Source: an uncultured Rickettsiales bacterium
GTDB taxonomy: Bacteria; Pseudomonadota; Alphaproteobacteria; Rickettsiales; Midichloriaceae
Length of the DNA: 19,943 bases
Assembly: GCA_937996615.1 (NCBI GenBank)
Contig: CALKVD010000135.1
Coordinates: forward strand, 1-19,943
Direction: 5' to 3'
Part shown: piece by piece, positions 1 to 7,678 of the stretch
Layout: each line of letters starts with the position of its first letter
How positions within the stretch are numbered: the stretch's first letter is position 1
The notes under the pieces: model-generated
The model's input: the letters and a program-made list of their open reading frames with translations, nothing else
Told to the model about the DNA's origin: nothing
Database searches by the model: none
Made by a program: the position numbers and the translations under genes

Positions 1-45
1 ATAAATGAATACAAACTGATATTTTACCAATTCAATCATACAAAT

Positions 46-1056
46 ATGCTTAAATCTATTTCCAAATTCCTCTCTCTAGCAATTCTAGCGTTTGTTGCAA
101 TTTCCCCAACATCAGTCGGCCACTGCTCTGAAACCCATTCTCTATCACCAGTTGCATATGTTGATGACCAAGTCATCACTAACTACGATGTAGTTAAACG
201 TGCCGAACTGATCCAACGAATGAGTGGTGCAGATGATAGCAATAGTGAAGCTATCGCCGCAATCAAACAAGAAGCAATTAAAAATTTAATAGACACCGCA
301 ATATTAAATCTTGAATCCAAAAAGTTAGATATCAAGATACCAGAATCGCAAGTTAAGACGATGCTAGAAGACTTAGCGAAAGATAATCAAATGTCATACC
401 ACGAATTTATCAAAAACTTACAAAATGCTAAAATTGATCTAGCAGAACTCAAGTCCCAATTGCGTTCACAGATCTTATATAGAGAATTAGTAATTAACCA
501 AATAGGTGAAAACACATTTATCACTAATACTGAAAAATTGGAAAGCACCCCTTTTGCAACTGGAATTATTCAGAATGCAGAAAAATCCCAAAGAGAAGCA
601 ATTAACGCTACCAACCCCTATCAACGGCATTTCACAGCACAAAGCAAGGCCTATCTGGCAGAAATTAGTATAAATAACGAAGAAAACATGGAAGAAATAC
701 AGAAAAGACTACAAAATCCAAAAAATTTTGGCGATGTCGCTAAACAATTTTCAGAAAACCCAACATCTGCGAATAATAACGGAGAAATAGGCTGGTTGCC
801 TCTTAAGGATCTCGATCATGCATATGTGGAAGCAATCCTCCATACTAAAATCGGAGGTATCAGCAAACCTTTCAAACTCAAAGATCAAATAATCATAATC
901 AAACTCTTGGATCTCGAAGGCGTAACTAAAATACCAGAAAAAATGATGGGAACAAAAGAATCAGTTGAATCGATTCTGCAAAAGCTATACCAAAATAATG
1001 AAGTTGGAGCTTTGACTAGCAAAATGCGCAAAGATCACCTAATTAGGATATTATAG
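46..1056 (+). CDS. surA: SurA-like periplasmic peptidyl-prolyl cis-trans isomerase / chaperone
   Basis: Probable periplasmic chaperone that escorts outer-membrane proteins to the BAM complex and isomerises prolyl bonds. Residues 1-25 form a basic n-region plus hydrophobic core, as in a Sec signal peptide. A SurA_N-type segment begins with VAYVDDQVITNYDV (about 36-49) and continues as helices to about 150. A single parvulin (PpiC) domain lies at about 202-290, recognisable by FGDVAKQFSENPTS and GEIGWLPLKDL. At 336 residues it is shorter than E. coli SurA (428), consistent with one parvulin domain instead of two. The roughly 50-residue linker between the domains (about 150-200) is polar and looks low-conserved. 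The ATG has no clear Shine-Dalgarno, but it sits directly before the signal peptide. The partner gene often found upstream (lptD) would lie outside the window. Family assignment is firm; SurA versus another PpiC-type protein is somewhat less so. Confidence 0.85.
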   Translation: MLKSISKFLSLAILAFVAISPTSVGHCSETHSLSPVAYVDDQVITNYDVVKRAELIQRMSGADDSNSEAIAAIKQEAIKNLIDTAILNLESKKLDIKIPESQVKTMLEDLAKDNQMSYHEFIKNLQNAKIDLAELKSQLRSQILYRELVINQIGENTFITNTEKLESTPFATGIIQNAEKSQREAINATNPYQRHFTAQSKAYLAEISINNEENMEEIQKRLQNPKNFGDVAKQFSENPTSANNNGEIGWLPLKDLDHAYVEAILHTKIGGISKPFKLKDQIIIIKLLDLEGVTKIPEKMMGTKESVESILQKLYQNNEVGALTSKMRKDHLIRIL

Positions 1057-1163
1057 ATAAATTTGTTAAAATTAATAAAATAAACGATAGTAAAATAGAT
1101 ATATTTAAATATTCAGCATCAATTACAATCAAAACAACTAAACAAACAATAAATGAGGTCGCT

Positions 1164-1745
1164 ATGACACAACTAAAAATTGGACAAAAAGCTCCAGATT
1201 TCACCTTGACTGATAGCAAAGGAGATCAATTCAATCTCTACAGTTTTATTTCACAATCACAGCATTCACCCAACCTGTTAGAAGCTCAAAAGACCAATAA
1301 AACCACAGAGATAGAAACCCAAGGAGAAGTTACAAATCAAAACCCCAACAAGAAATATAAAAGGATTTTACTTTATTTTTATCCCAAAGATAATACCCCA
1401 GGTTGCACCATTCAAGCTAAGAATTTTAACGAACTCTCCTCAGGCTATGAACAACAAGGAACCAAAATTATTGGGATTTCGCCCGACAATCAAAAAAGTC
1501 ATCTGAATTTTGCCTCTAAATTTTGCCTAACGCTGGATTTACTCTGTGACGTCGAACATCAAGCAGCTGAAAAATATGGGGTTTGGCAAGAAAAAAGAAT
1601 GTTCTTGAAAAAATATATGGGAATTGTTCGAAGTTCATTTTTGATTAATTGTAGCGATATGAAACTCGAAATGATCTGGTCGCCAGTCAAGGGTGTTGCA
1701 ACACATGGAACAGATGTACTGGCTTTTATCGCCAAAATGCCATAG
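1164..1745 (+). CDS. bcp: Peroxiredoxin, PrxQ/Bcp subfamily
   Basis: Thiol peroxidase that reduces H2O2 and organic hydroperoxides in the cytoplasm. The AhpC/TSA fold is clear: GQKAPDFTLTDSKG at 7-20, the peroxidatic motif YPKDNTPGCT with Cys81, and IIGISPDN at 102-109. In E. coli Bcp the resolving cysteine lies five residues after the peroxidatic one; here that position is Asn or Lys (CTIQAKNF), so this pair is missing. Cys121 (SKFCLT) or Cys128 could act as resolving cysteine, as in Bcp variants with a helix-3 cysteine; this is inference. A polar insertion of about 35 residues (31-66, rich in N, Q, T, K) precedes the central strand and makes the protein 193 residues instead of the usual 150-160. 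The start is supported by GAGG seven bases upstream (aatgaggtcgctATG). It stands alone, 107 bp after surA. Confidence 0.92.
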   Translation: MTQLKIGQKAPDFTLTDSKGDQFNLYSFISQSQHSPNLLEAQKTNKTTEIETQGEVTNQNPNKKYKRILLYFYPKDNTPGCTIQAKNFNELSSGYEQQGTKIIGISPDNQKSHLNFASKFCLTLDLLCDVEHQAAEKYGVWQEKRMFLKKYMGIVRSSFLINCSDMKLEMIWSPVKGVATHGTDVLAFIAKMP

Positions 1746-1905
1746 CGAAACGATGTTATGACAAAGCGACATCACAACTAAGCAACATAATACTATGCCA
1801 TTATAATCAAAACAAAAGCAAAATAGCCCCCACCCCCTTCTCTCCAAATCGCAACCAAAATATTCAATCCTGACAATCCAAACAAAGCTTATACTAGCAA
1901 ACTAA

Positions 1906-2676
1906 TCACCAAAGCTTGACTGCCAGAGTCAAGCCAGAATCAGTTGGCAAAATAATTGAATCGAACCTATCGCTTTTTGCTACAAAGCTGTTAAAATCTA
2001 GCATTTGTTCTTTAGCATCGACGTTTTTTTGATTAAGGTTTTTGTTATCTTCTTCATATACAGATACATTACCAAACTTTAAAGTATTGTCGATCAACAA
2101 CAATCCCCCAGGTCGCAGATACTCAGAAGCAAATGCAAAATATTGCTGATAATTTTTTTTATCAGCGTCAATAAACATAGCATCGAGAGGTTGATTCAAA
2201 AGCCAATTTTCTGCTATCATACCCAAGAGTTTTTCTGCTTCCCCCAGCCAGACCGTAATTTTCTTAGAATAAATTCTTGTAGTACTATAGTGATATGGTG
2301 CTATAGCACTAAGTTGGCAATCCTCTTTCCGCCTTCCATTATCCCCCGCAGCAGCCAAATTCCTCGTCGCCAAAGCTGCATGCCTTGGATTCTTTTCGAT
2401 AGTTAAGATCTCTCCTCCAGAAACCAAAGAATTCAGCAGCCATAATGTCGAATAGCCAGCCAAGGTTCCCAATTCAAGAATTCTTTGGGGGCGAATAGTT
2501 TTGAGTAACACCTCGATTATTTTGCCCTCAAGTGGCGAAACCGCTATTTGCTGCAATTGAATCGGGATCGAATTGGCAGCTTTTTGCATTTCGATGGTTT
2601 CACCAGCATATAATTTAGTAATATATTGGTATTTAGGCAAATTAACCTGATAATTCCGACTCTGATTCCCGCTCAT
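1906..2676 (-). CDS. SAM-dependent O-methyltransferase (CCoAOMT/COMT-like, Methyltransf_3 family)
   Basis: Class I methyltransferase of the caffeoyl-CoA/catechol O-methyltransferase-like family, which usually transfers a methyl group from SAM to a hydroxyl of a small molecule using a divalent metal. Motifs in order: VSPLEGKIIEVLLK (about 47-60, the family's 'SPEQG' helix), the SAM-binding RILELGTLAGYSTLWLL (about 69-85), the acidic ILTIEKN at the end of strand 2, metal-site-like AMFIDADKKNYQQYF, and LRPGGLLLIDNTL. It is 256 residues against about 220 for the family; extra residues lie after motif II (the GDNGRRKEDCQL region) and near the C-terminus. The substrate cannot be predicted; bacterial members are mostly uncharacterised. 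The start has no Shine-Dalgarno. An internal Met30 (ETIEMQKA) is possible, but the preceding residues (YQYITKLYAGETIE) resemble the family's N-terminal helix. It converges with the peroxiredoxin gene and diverges from the lysozyme gene. Confidence 0.85.
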   Translation of the reverse strand: MSGNQSRNYQVNLPKYQYITKLYAGETIEMQKAANSIPIQLQQIAVSPLEGKIIEVLLKTIRPQRILELGTLAGYSTLWLLNSLVSGGEILTIEKNPRHAALATRNLAAAGDNGRRKEDCQLSAIAPYHYSTTRIYSKKITVWLGEAEKLLGMIAENWLLNQPLDAMFIDADKKNYQQYFAFASEYLRPGGLLLIDNTLKFGNVSVYEEDNKNLNQKNVDAKEQMLDFNSFVAKSDRFDSIILPTDSGLTLAVKLW

Positions 2677-2684
2677 ATATTTAT

Positions 2685-2745
2685 TTATAAATATTTTAAA
2701 AATTTTTTTTAGAAGTACTTCCAGCCACTATAATTATATATTAAA
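2685..2745 (+). promoter_or_regulatory. Promoter-like element with AAGTACTTCC palindrome (copy 1)
   Basis: The gap before the lysozyme gene holds TTATAAATATTTT (2685-2697), the element AAGTACTTCC (2713-2722; AAGTACTT is a perfect 8-bp palindrome), GCCA and a consensus-like TATAAT (2729-2734). The same parts occur in the same order before proS at 7597-7646. The TATAAT lies 22 bases before the ATG at 2756, a plausible -10 box. The palindrome would fall in the spacer between -35 and -10. Promoter function is inferred from arrangement and repetition only. On the other strand the gap also contains the 5' end of the methyltransferase gene. Confidence 0.45.
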
Positions 2746-2755
2746 AGCTAGAAAT

Positions 2756-3538
2756 ATGGATAACTTTTTATTTATAACCATAACCATGAACAAAAATAAT
2801 AATAGCAAAATAACCCACGCCCAGCAACTAGCTCAGGAATTAAACAAGCTAGATTTGAGCAATCCCACTCATGTTTTAAATTATCAAAAACTCAGATACA
2901 TTGATTTTGCCTTAATTGAAGGCATAAAAGACCAGGCATACGACGATCTAACTGGGTTACCGATCAGAGAAGCTATTAAAATCTCGGGTAAAAGAACTAT
3001 AGGTATTGGATTTAATCTTGATGATACCGACGCAAAAAAAACTTGGCATTCAGTTTTTAGTCATACCAAAGATTTTGATGATGCTAGAAATGGCATGATC
3101 AAATTAAAAATGGCTGAAGTAGAAAAACTTTTTGCCGTTACAATTGGGATCAGGGAAAAATATATAGAGCAACACTACGGTCATGTATTGAAATATTTAC
3201 ATCCAGGGATCAGGTTAGCACTCGAAGATCTTTGCTATAATGCCTATAGCCTAATCGGTCCTAAGACATCTCTTTACCGATATATATGCGCACATGGTAT
3301 CGCCATTAAAAACATGCAAAATGCTTTGAATACAGTAGAAAAAGAAGAATATTTTAAGCAAGCACAATATAATCTTTTTCTAGCTCTTCTGGAGATCAAA
3401 TATAAATCCAATCGGTATAGCGTCCCTGGTCTTTATATTAGACGAGAAATGACTGCAATCAAAGCTAACATATACAAATTTGACTTAGGAACTAGTTTAG
3501 CGGAAGCAAAATTTTTATCTCAATCCACAACTGCATAA
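2756..3538 (+). CDS. Phage-type lysozyme / muramidase, GH24 (T4 lysozyme-like) family
   Basis: Likely hydrolyses the MurNAc-GlcNAc bond of peptidoglycan. The GH24 catalytic pattern is visible: IEGIKDQAYDD with Glu55 and Asp64 spaced nine residues apart exactly as Glu11/Asp20 of T4 lysozyme, then TIGIGFNLDD with Thr81 matching T4 Thr26 in an identical TIGIG. About 11 extra residues (67-80) sit between Asp64 and Thr81. Further family marks are the helix GIRLALEDLCYNAY (151-164) and the terminal PGLYIRREM (224-232), which resembles the 'GLvrRR' end of phage endolysins. At 260 residues it is longer than T4 lysozyme (164), with about 50 extra residues at the N-terminus. No signal peptide is evident, and no holin, spanin or other phage gene is adjacent. 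Met11 (2786) is an alternative start; neither has a good Shine-Dalgarno. It may be a domesticated endolysin, a peptidoglycan-remodelling enzyme or an effector. Confidence 0.78.
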   Translation: MDNFLFITITMNKNNNSKITHAQQLAQELNKLDLSNPTHVLNYQKLRYIDFALIEGIKDQAYDDLTGLPIREAIKISGKRTIGIGFNLDDTDAKKTWHSVFSHTKDFDDARNGMIKLKMAEVEKLFAVTIGIREKYIEQHYGHVLKYLHPGIRLALEDLCYNAYSLIGPKTSLYRYICAHGIAIKNMQNALNTVEKEEYFKQAQYNLFLALLEIKYKSNRYSVPGLYIRREMTAIKANIYKFDLGTSLAEAKFLSQSTTA

Positions 3539-3555
3539 AAAAAAGAATTTTTTAT
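3535..3555 (+). terminator. Weak A/T hairpin at the end of the lysozyme gene
   Basis: ATAAAAAA (3535-3542) can pair with TTTTTTAT (3548-3555) across a five-base loop, overlapping the stop codon. It has a U-rich 3' side but no G/C pairs, so intrinsic termination is only a possibility. The following 235-bp gap to dksA holds a second weak inverted repeat and no ORF. Confidence 0.25.
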
Positions 3556-3773
3556 TATTAAACCAAATAATCATTTCATCTTTTGTTCCAATTTTGCAAG
3601 ATATTATTCGTCATAAAATCAAAATTGTATTGTTGATTTTTACACCAATAAGTTGTGTAATTTTATTAATGGCATGTAAATAAAATAATCATAATTTTTT
3701 AGCACAACCCTGCCATTTTTTCATTTTGAATGAAATTTATTTATAATATAATAATTATAATTCGGTAACAATC

Positions 3774-4265
3774 ATGCAAGAAAATAGTATAAGTGGGATA
3801 ACTCTGGGAGGCTTAAATATAGTATTAGAAAATGATTATAAACCAAGAACTGATGAAGAAGAATATATGTCCCAAAAACAACTTGCCTATTTTAAAAATA
3901 AATTACTAAAATGGAGAGTAAAGCTCGAAAATGATGCTGATTCAACTCGCCAAAACCTTGGGGCCAGGGAATGGTTAGCACCAGACATTAGCGACCGAGC
4001 GTCAACTGAGATTGCTTTAACGACAGAACTAAGATGTAATGATAGAGCTTGCAAACTCATCGAAAGAATTGATGCAGCTCTGGGTAGGATTGAAAACGGA
4101 ACCTATGGATTTTGCGTCTATACTGAAGCACCGATAGGAATAGCAAGACTTGAAGCTAGACCGATCGCAACTTTATGTATTGAAGCTCAAGAAGAACATG
4201 AAAGATTTGAACGCCTCCATAATGAGGAAATACCAGGTTCATTTAAAACCGATGGAGAAATTTAA
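3774..4265 (+). CDS. dksA: DksA-type RNA polymerase-binding transcription factor with degenerate (zinc-independent) finger
   Basis: Binds in the RNA polymerase secondary channel and, with ppGpp, tunes promoters of rRNA, amino-acid and other genes. The N-terminal MQE, the EEYMSQKQLAYFKNKLLKWR helix (about 29-48) and the coiled-coil tip DISDRA (71-76) match E. coli DksA; Asp71, Asp74 and Ala76 carry the same numbers. The globular finger region GTYGFCVYTEAPIGIARLEA (109-128) continues to ATLCIEAQEEHE. The four zinc cysteines of E. coli (114, 117, 135, 138) are here Cys114, Thr117, Cys135 and Ala138. This is the CXXT-X17-CXXA pattern of Pseudomonas DksA2, a zinc-independent DksA. Many alphaproteobacterial DksA proteins are similarly degenerate. 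Full length at 163 residues. The start is supported by the E. coli-like N-terminus. It is preceded by an A/T-rich stretch with TATAAT-like sequence (about 3740-3757), and 173 bp separate it from the next gene. Confidence 0.93.
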   Translation: MQENSISGITLGGLNIVLENDYKPRTDEEEYMSQKQLAYFKNKLLKWRVKLENDADSTRQNLGAREWLAPDISDRASTEIALTTELRCNDRACKLIERIDAALGRIENGTYGFCVYTEAPIGIARLEARPIATLCIEAQEEHERFERLHNEEIPGSFKTDGEI

Positions 4266-4504
4266 AGTCTGATTTTTTTGGCATTTATAAGTTTGATAGG
4301 TAGTGATATCTGACAATTCTTCAAACTGCTAAGAATTTGATAGCTATTTGATACTTTTTTAGACCTTGGTTAATTCGCTATTTCTACAAATGAAGATAAT
4401 AAAAACATTTTACTGCTAGTTGCTATTCTATATAAATAGTGATAAATCAGTACGTGAAAATGTTATTTAGCTGCTTCAACCAGTCTTTAATTAGTAAGAT
4501 ACAA

Positions 4505-5935
4505 ATGATTAAACTCAAAATAAAAACCAGATCAATAGCTACAAGCTATATATCCGAAGGATTACGCAGAATCGCGCCATATGCTGTATTAGCTTTTTCT
4601 CTCACTTTGCTTGGGTGTAAAATCTTTGACCCCCAAGCAGATAAAAAACCGTTGGAGGGAAATAGGATCGATATTTTTGGAACTGATGGAATTGAAAAAG
4701 CTGAAGTAGATCCAAAAACAGCACAACAGTTTTATGCTAAAAAGCAACCCTATCCAATTCAAATTAGCAAAGCAACGAACCAAAATTCTGGCAATCTTAG
4801 CTTCAATTGGGAAAATGTTAAAGAAGCGAGAGTTTTCAATTCTTTTAGCAGCAAAGCGATTAATTCAGCGACCTCGCCAATTATAACAGAAACAAAATTT
4901 ATTACGTTGGAACAAAACGGGGTTTTAGCCCTATATGACAGAGCAAATAATACTTCTTGGAGCAATGAATTTTTTATCAACAAAGATTTAGAATTTTGGG
5001 GCAGGCAATATAAAAGCGGTGCAATTCTGCTAGACCAAGAAGTGGTTTTTGCAACCTCAGGTAGTGAATATATAGCTGCTTTTTGTGCTAAAACTGGTCA
5101 AACACTTTGGTCGACAAAACTATCGAGACCTTTGCGAGGAGGATTGACAATTGTTAGAGGTAATTTGGTTGCAACTGCGCTAGATTCAACGATCTATGTT
5201 TTAAATCAAAAAACAGGACAACTCGTTTGGCGTTCAGTCGTTCCACGAAAAGATGGACATACAATCCAAACTATTGCTGCACCAAAGTTCACAATCCTAA
5301 ACTCTAAAGCTACCAACAATTTAAGGTATCACAATGATACAAACTTAACAGCAATTTTACAGGATCATCAAGGAAATATTACCTATTTCACCATCAATGG
5401 CGATAAATATGATGTTATTGGAGCGATCACTCCAGAAAGCTATAGCATCTCACCCAATGTTGGCAATGTCTTAACTCAGCATTCGAATGCTAGAATTAGA
5501 AATAGTCTTATGGTTGCAACATTCGACAATGGGGCTCTAATTGGAATTGATTCAAATACCCAAAAAATATTATGGCGATATAACTACGGGATTAAAAAAG
5601 AAATTTGGGCTGCAAATGATTTAGTATATGCAATCAACTTTAGATCAGAATTAATGGCAATTAACAGCATTAATGGCAAAATACTCTGGGTACAAAATCT
5701 GAATCAAGCCAACGATAAAAAATCTAAAAATAAGCAACAGTGGACTGCGCCGATTGTTGCTGGTAACAACGTCGTTACAATTAGCGCTAATGGGGAACTC
5801 TTAGCTTTTGATATGTTCCGGGGTGATTTAAAACATAGAATCCAAGTCAAGAGACCTCAAATGCTGCAACCAACAATACTGGATGGCAAAATGTATATCC
5901 TCGCTGTTGATGGTACAATCCAGGAGCTGCAATAA
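4505..5935 (+). CDS. bamB: BamB-like PQQ-repeat beta-propeller lipoprotein
   Basis: Probable outer-membrane lipoprotein of the BAM complex that helps BamA assemble beta-barrel proteins. A hydrophobic segment IAPYAVLAFSLTLLGC ends in a lipobox (LLGC; Cys38 from this start). PQQ/quinoprotein-like blades follow, each with an 'AlD..TG..lW' pattern: VLALYDRANNTSW, IAAFCAKTGQTLW, IYVLNQKTGQLVW, LIGIDSNTQKILW, LMAINSINGKILW and LLAFDMFRGD, consistent with an eight-bladed propeller. The frame is open from a GTG at 4439 with another ATG at 4460. The ATG at 4505 is preferred because it gives the shortest n-region before the lipobox. A TATAAATAG at 4431-4439 would, if it is a -10 box, put the transcript start after the GTG. 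No start has a good Shine-Dalgarno. The neighbour engA/der, commonly adjacent in bacteria, is absent here. Confidence 0.85.
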   Translation: MIKLKIKTRSIATSYISEGLRRIAPYAVLAFSLTLLGCKIFDPQADKKPLEGNRIDIFGTDGIEKAEVDPKTAQQFYAKKQPYPIQISKATNQNSGNLSFNWENVKEARVFNSFSSKAINSATSPIITETKFITLEQNGVLALYDRANNTSWSNEFFINKDLEFWGRQYKSGAILLDQEVVFATSGSEYIAAFCAKTGQTLWSTKLSRPLRGGLTIVRGNLVATALDSTIYVLNQKTGQLVWRSVVPRKDGHTIQTIAAPKFTILNSKATNNLRYHNDTNLTAILQDHQGNITYFTINGDKYDVIGAITPESYSISPNVGNVLTQHSNARIRNSLMVATFDNGALIGIDSNTQKILWRYNYGIKKEIWAANDLVYAINFRSELMAINSINGKILWVQNLNQANDKKSKNKQQWTAPIVAGNNVVTISANGELLAFDMFRGDLKHRIQVKRPQMLQPTILDGKMYILAVDGTIQELQ

Positions 5936-5986
5936 TTTTGTTCTTTGATTGCAAGCTCAAACCAAAAATATCTTGGGTATTAGCAT

Positions 5987-7267
5987 ATGACAAAAATAGA
6001 TTATGACATTACAATAGTAGGAAGCAGTTTCATCGGCCTTAGTGCCGCTATCATCCTGGCAAAACAAGGATTAAAGATCGCAATTGTTACTACTGAAAAT
6101 ATTAGCCAAAACATTAGCAGAAGGACGACTGCAAATATTAATCAAAAGCTAACCCCGCAAGATCAAGCAAAACCAAATCAGCAGAATAGCAGGCTTTTTG
6201 CCTTGTCCCACCGATCTTCTGACATCTTAGCTAAATATCAAATCCTCATCCAAGAAGAGTTTATAAAAATTGCTCAGCCAATTCTCCATATTAGGGCAGT
6301 GGACCAAGAAAGTACTGCTAAAGTTGATTTTTTACCAGCCGACATCGGCCTGCAAGAATTCGGCTATATGATTGACGAAGGATTACTCAAAAACCAATTG
6401 TTACAAAAAACAATTGCAACAAAAAACATCGCAATCATAGATTGTGCGAATATTAGCGATATCTGCGAAACCGGAACAACAATCAACCTAACCTACCAAC
6501 ACCAAGATTCAGAAGCCGATCCGGTTTTGAGGGATCAGGTTAAAGTATTAAAATCTAGACTACTCCTAGGGTGCGATGGTAAAAACTCAGTAGTTAGGTC
6601 TTTGGTTAGAATTAAAACCAAGACCCATGAATTCAACCAATCAGCTTTAGCTTTCGATATTTCACATCCTTCCTGGAATCATGACGGAGTTGCAATAGAA
6701 AAATTTTATGCGGGAGGACCTTTTGCAATTCTACCCAAAGCTGGAGGATATCAATCAGCAATAATATGGACCGAAAAAAAAGAAGCGGCGAATTTCCTGG
6801 AAAATTGTTCAGCTCAGGATTTGGAATTTCTAGCCAAAAAAAGATTGGACGGATATTTGGGTGATGAGGTTAGAATCATTACTGAACCCAAATTCCATGA
6901 ACTAAAATGCGTAACGGCCGCAAAACTTGAACATGGTCGCGTTTTATTGCTTGGTGACTCGGCTCACTCGATTCATCCAATAGCAGGACAAGGATTGAAC
7001 CTTGGGATGAGGGATGTGGAAACTTTGGCTGAATTGGTGATGGAATATCACGAATTGGGTTTGGATATTGGGAGCTGGGTATTAACCAGTAATTATGCTA
7101 AAAAAAGAAAATATGATATTAAGCTGATGACTTTTTCGACTTCTCTAATCAACAATCTTTTCTCAAACCAAAATATCGGACTAAAAATTAGCAGAAGAAT
7201 TGGATTAAAAGTCTTTGATCGGTGCAGTATAATCAAAAATCTTGCGATGATGTATGCGGCAACCTGA
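5987..7267 (+). CDS. UbiH/UbiF/COQ6-family FAD-dependent hydroxylase (ubiquinone biosynthesis)
   Basis: Flavoprotein monooxygenase that probably hydroxylates the aromatic ring of a ubiquinone precursor using NAD(P)H and O2. Three FAD-binding signatures are present: a Rossmann motif DITIVGSSFIGLSAAIILAK (7-26), the 'DG' motif LLGCDGKNSVVRS (about 193-205), and the 'GD' motif RVLLLGDSAHSIHPIAGQGL (318-337), whose HPxAGQGLN part is typical of the Ubi hydroxylases. Length (426) is close to family size, slightly enlarged by a polar N/Q-rich insertion at about 40-65 between the Rossmann unit and RLFALSHRS. Which ring position (C1, C5 or C6) it hydroxylates cannot be read; alphaproteobacteria often have one broad-range enzyme such as UbiL or UbiM. 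It starts 51 bp after bamB in the same direction and may be co-transcribed. The C-terminus is followed by a long non-coding region. Confidence 0.88.
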   Translation: MTKIDYDITIVGSSFIGLSAAIILAKQGLKIAIVTTENISQNISRRTTANINQKLTPQDQAKPNQQNSRLFALSHRSSDILAKYQILIQEEFIKIAQPILHIRAVDQESTAKVDFLPADIGLQEFGYMIDEGLLKNQLLQKTIATKNIAIIDCANISDICETGTTINLTYQHQDSEADPVLRDQVKVLKSRLLLGCDGKNSVVRSLVRIKTKTHEFNQSALAFDISHPSWNHDGVAIEKFYAGGPFAILPKAGGYQSAIIWTEKKEAANFLENCSAQDLEFLAKKRLDGYLGDEVRIITEPKFHELKCVTAAKLEHGRVLLLGDSAHSIHPIAGQGLNLGMRDVETLAELVMEYHELGLDIGSWVLTSNYAKKRKYDIKLMTFSTSLINNLFSNQNIGLKISRRIGLKVFDRCSIIKNLAMMYAAT

Positions 7268-7596
7268 TTGAGGATTATGGTTCCTGATTTATAGCAAAGG
7301 CCGTATAAAATTGTGTCGCAAAAGCTATTATATGCAGATAAATCATGGAAAAAGATACTGAATAACCACACTATTTTTATACCAGCTCAGCTATAGATAG
7401 AAGGGCAATGATGGATAGGGGTAAGGGAACTACAGTAAATTAAGTTGGGGTTTGCATATAAAATATTCTATTAGGATATAGGTGCAGTATATTAGTATAA
7501 TTATACTTATAAGCTATAATCTAGATTTGATTGCGCTTAAGGATCAAAAAATTTTTGGTACATAGCAAAAAAATAAACCCAACAAAAAATAAAAAA

Positions 7597-7646
7597 TTAT
7601 AAATATTTTTTCTTTAAGTACTTCCGCCATAATATAATATATATTA
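7597..7646 (+). promoter_or_regulatory. Promoter-like element with AAGTACTTCC palindrome (copy 2)
   Basis: TTATAAATATTTT (7597-7609), AAGTACTTCC (7616-7625), GCCA and TATAAT (7633-7638) occur in the same order as upstream of the lysozyme gene at 2685-2745. The palindrome-to-TATAAT distance is 7 bases here and 6 there. If TATAAT is the -10 box, transcription would begin near 7645 and leave a proS leader of about 130 nt. Function is inferred from the repetition and layout. Confidence 0.45.
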
Positions 7647-7662
7647 TGATAAGCAGATGTGT

Positions 7663-7678
7663 TGGCAAAGCTATGCCA
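7663..7678 (+). promoter_or_regulatory. Small hairpin in the presumed proS leader
   Basis: TGGCA (7663-7667) and TGCCA (7674-7678) pair around a six-base loop. The stem can be lengthened with flanking TGT/ACA across one bulged T. An alternative stem TTGGC/GCCAA (7662-7666 with 7681-7685) overlaps it. It lies just downstream of the likely transcript start and is followed by ATTTTAT. It could be an attenuator or simply structured leader; no T-box or known riboswitch core is recognised. Confidence 0.25.

Noticed and set aside
1635..1847. Cys-rich 70-codon minus-strand frame
   Set aside because: Overlaps the conserved C-terminus of the peroxiredoxin; cysteines arise from antisense of Thr/Ala-rich codons; no recognisable motif.
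3652..3708. Nested inverted repeats GTTGTG/CACAAC and ATTTTATT/AATAAAAT before dksA
   Set aside because: Arms are short, asymmetrically placed and nearly all A/T; could easily be chance in this composition.
4439..4504. GTG at 4439 as bamB start
   Set aside because: Would give a 59-residue stretch before the lipobox cysteine and overlaps a possible -10 box; the ATG at 4505 is more plausible, though not proven.
7093..7371. Minus-strand frame of 92 codons with hydrophobic residues at the end of the hydroxylase gene
   Set aside because: Most of it is antisense to the conserved C-terminus of the flavin hydroxylase; no Shine-Dalgarno or family resemblance.
7220..7490. GGTGCAGTATA found twice (end of the hydroxylase gene and the following gap)
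   Set aside because: Only about 11 bases match and flanks differ; no sign of a larger duplication.
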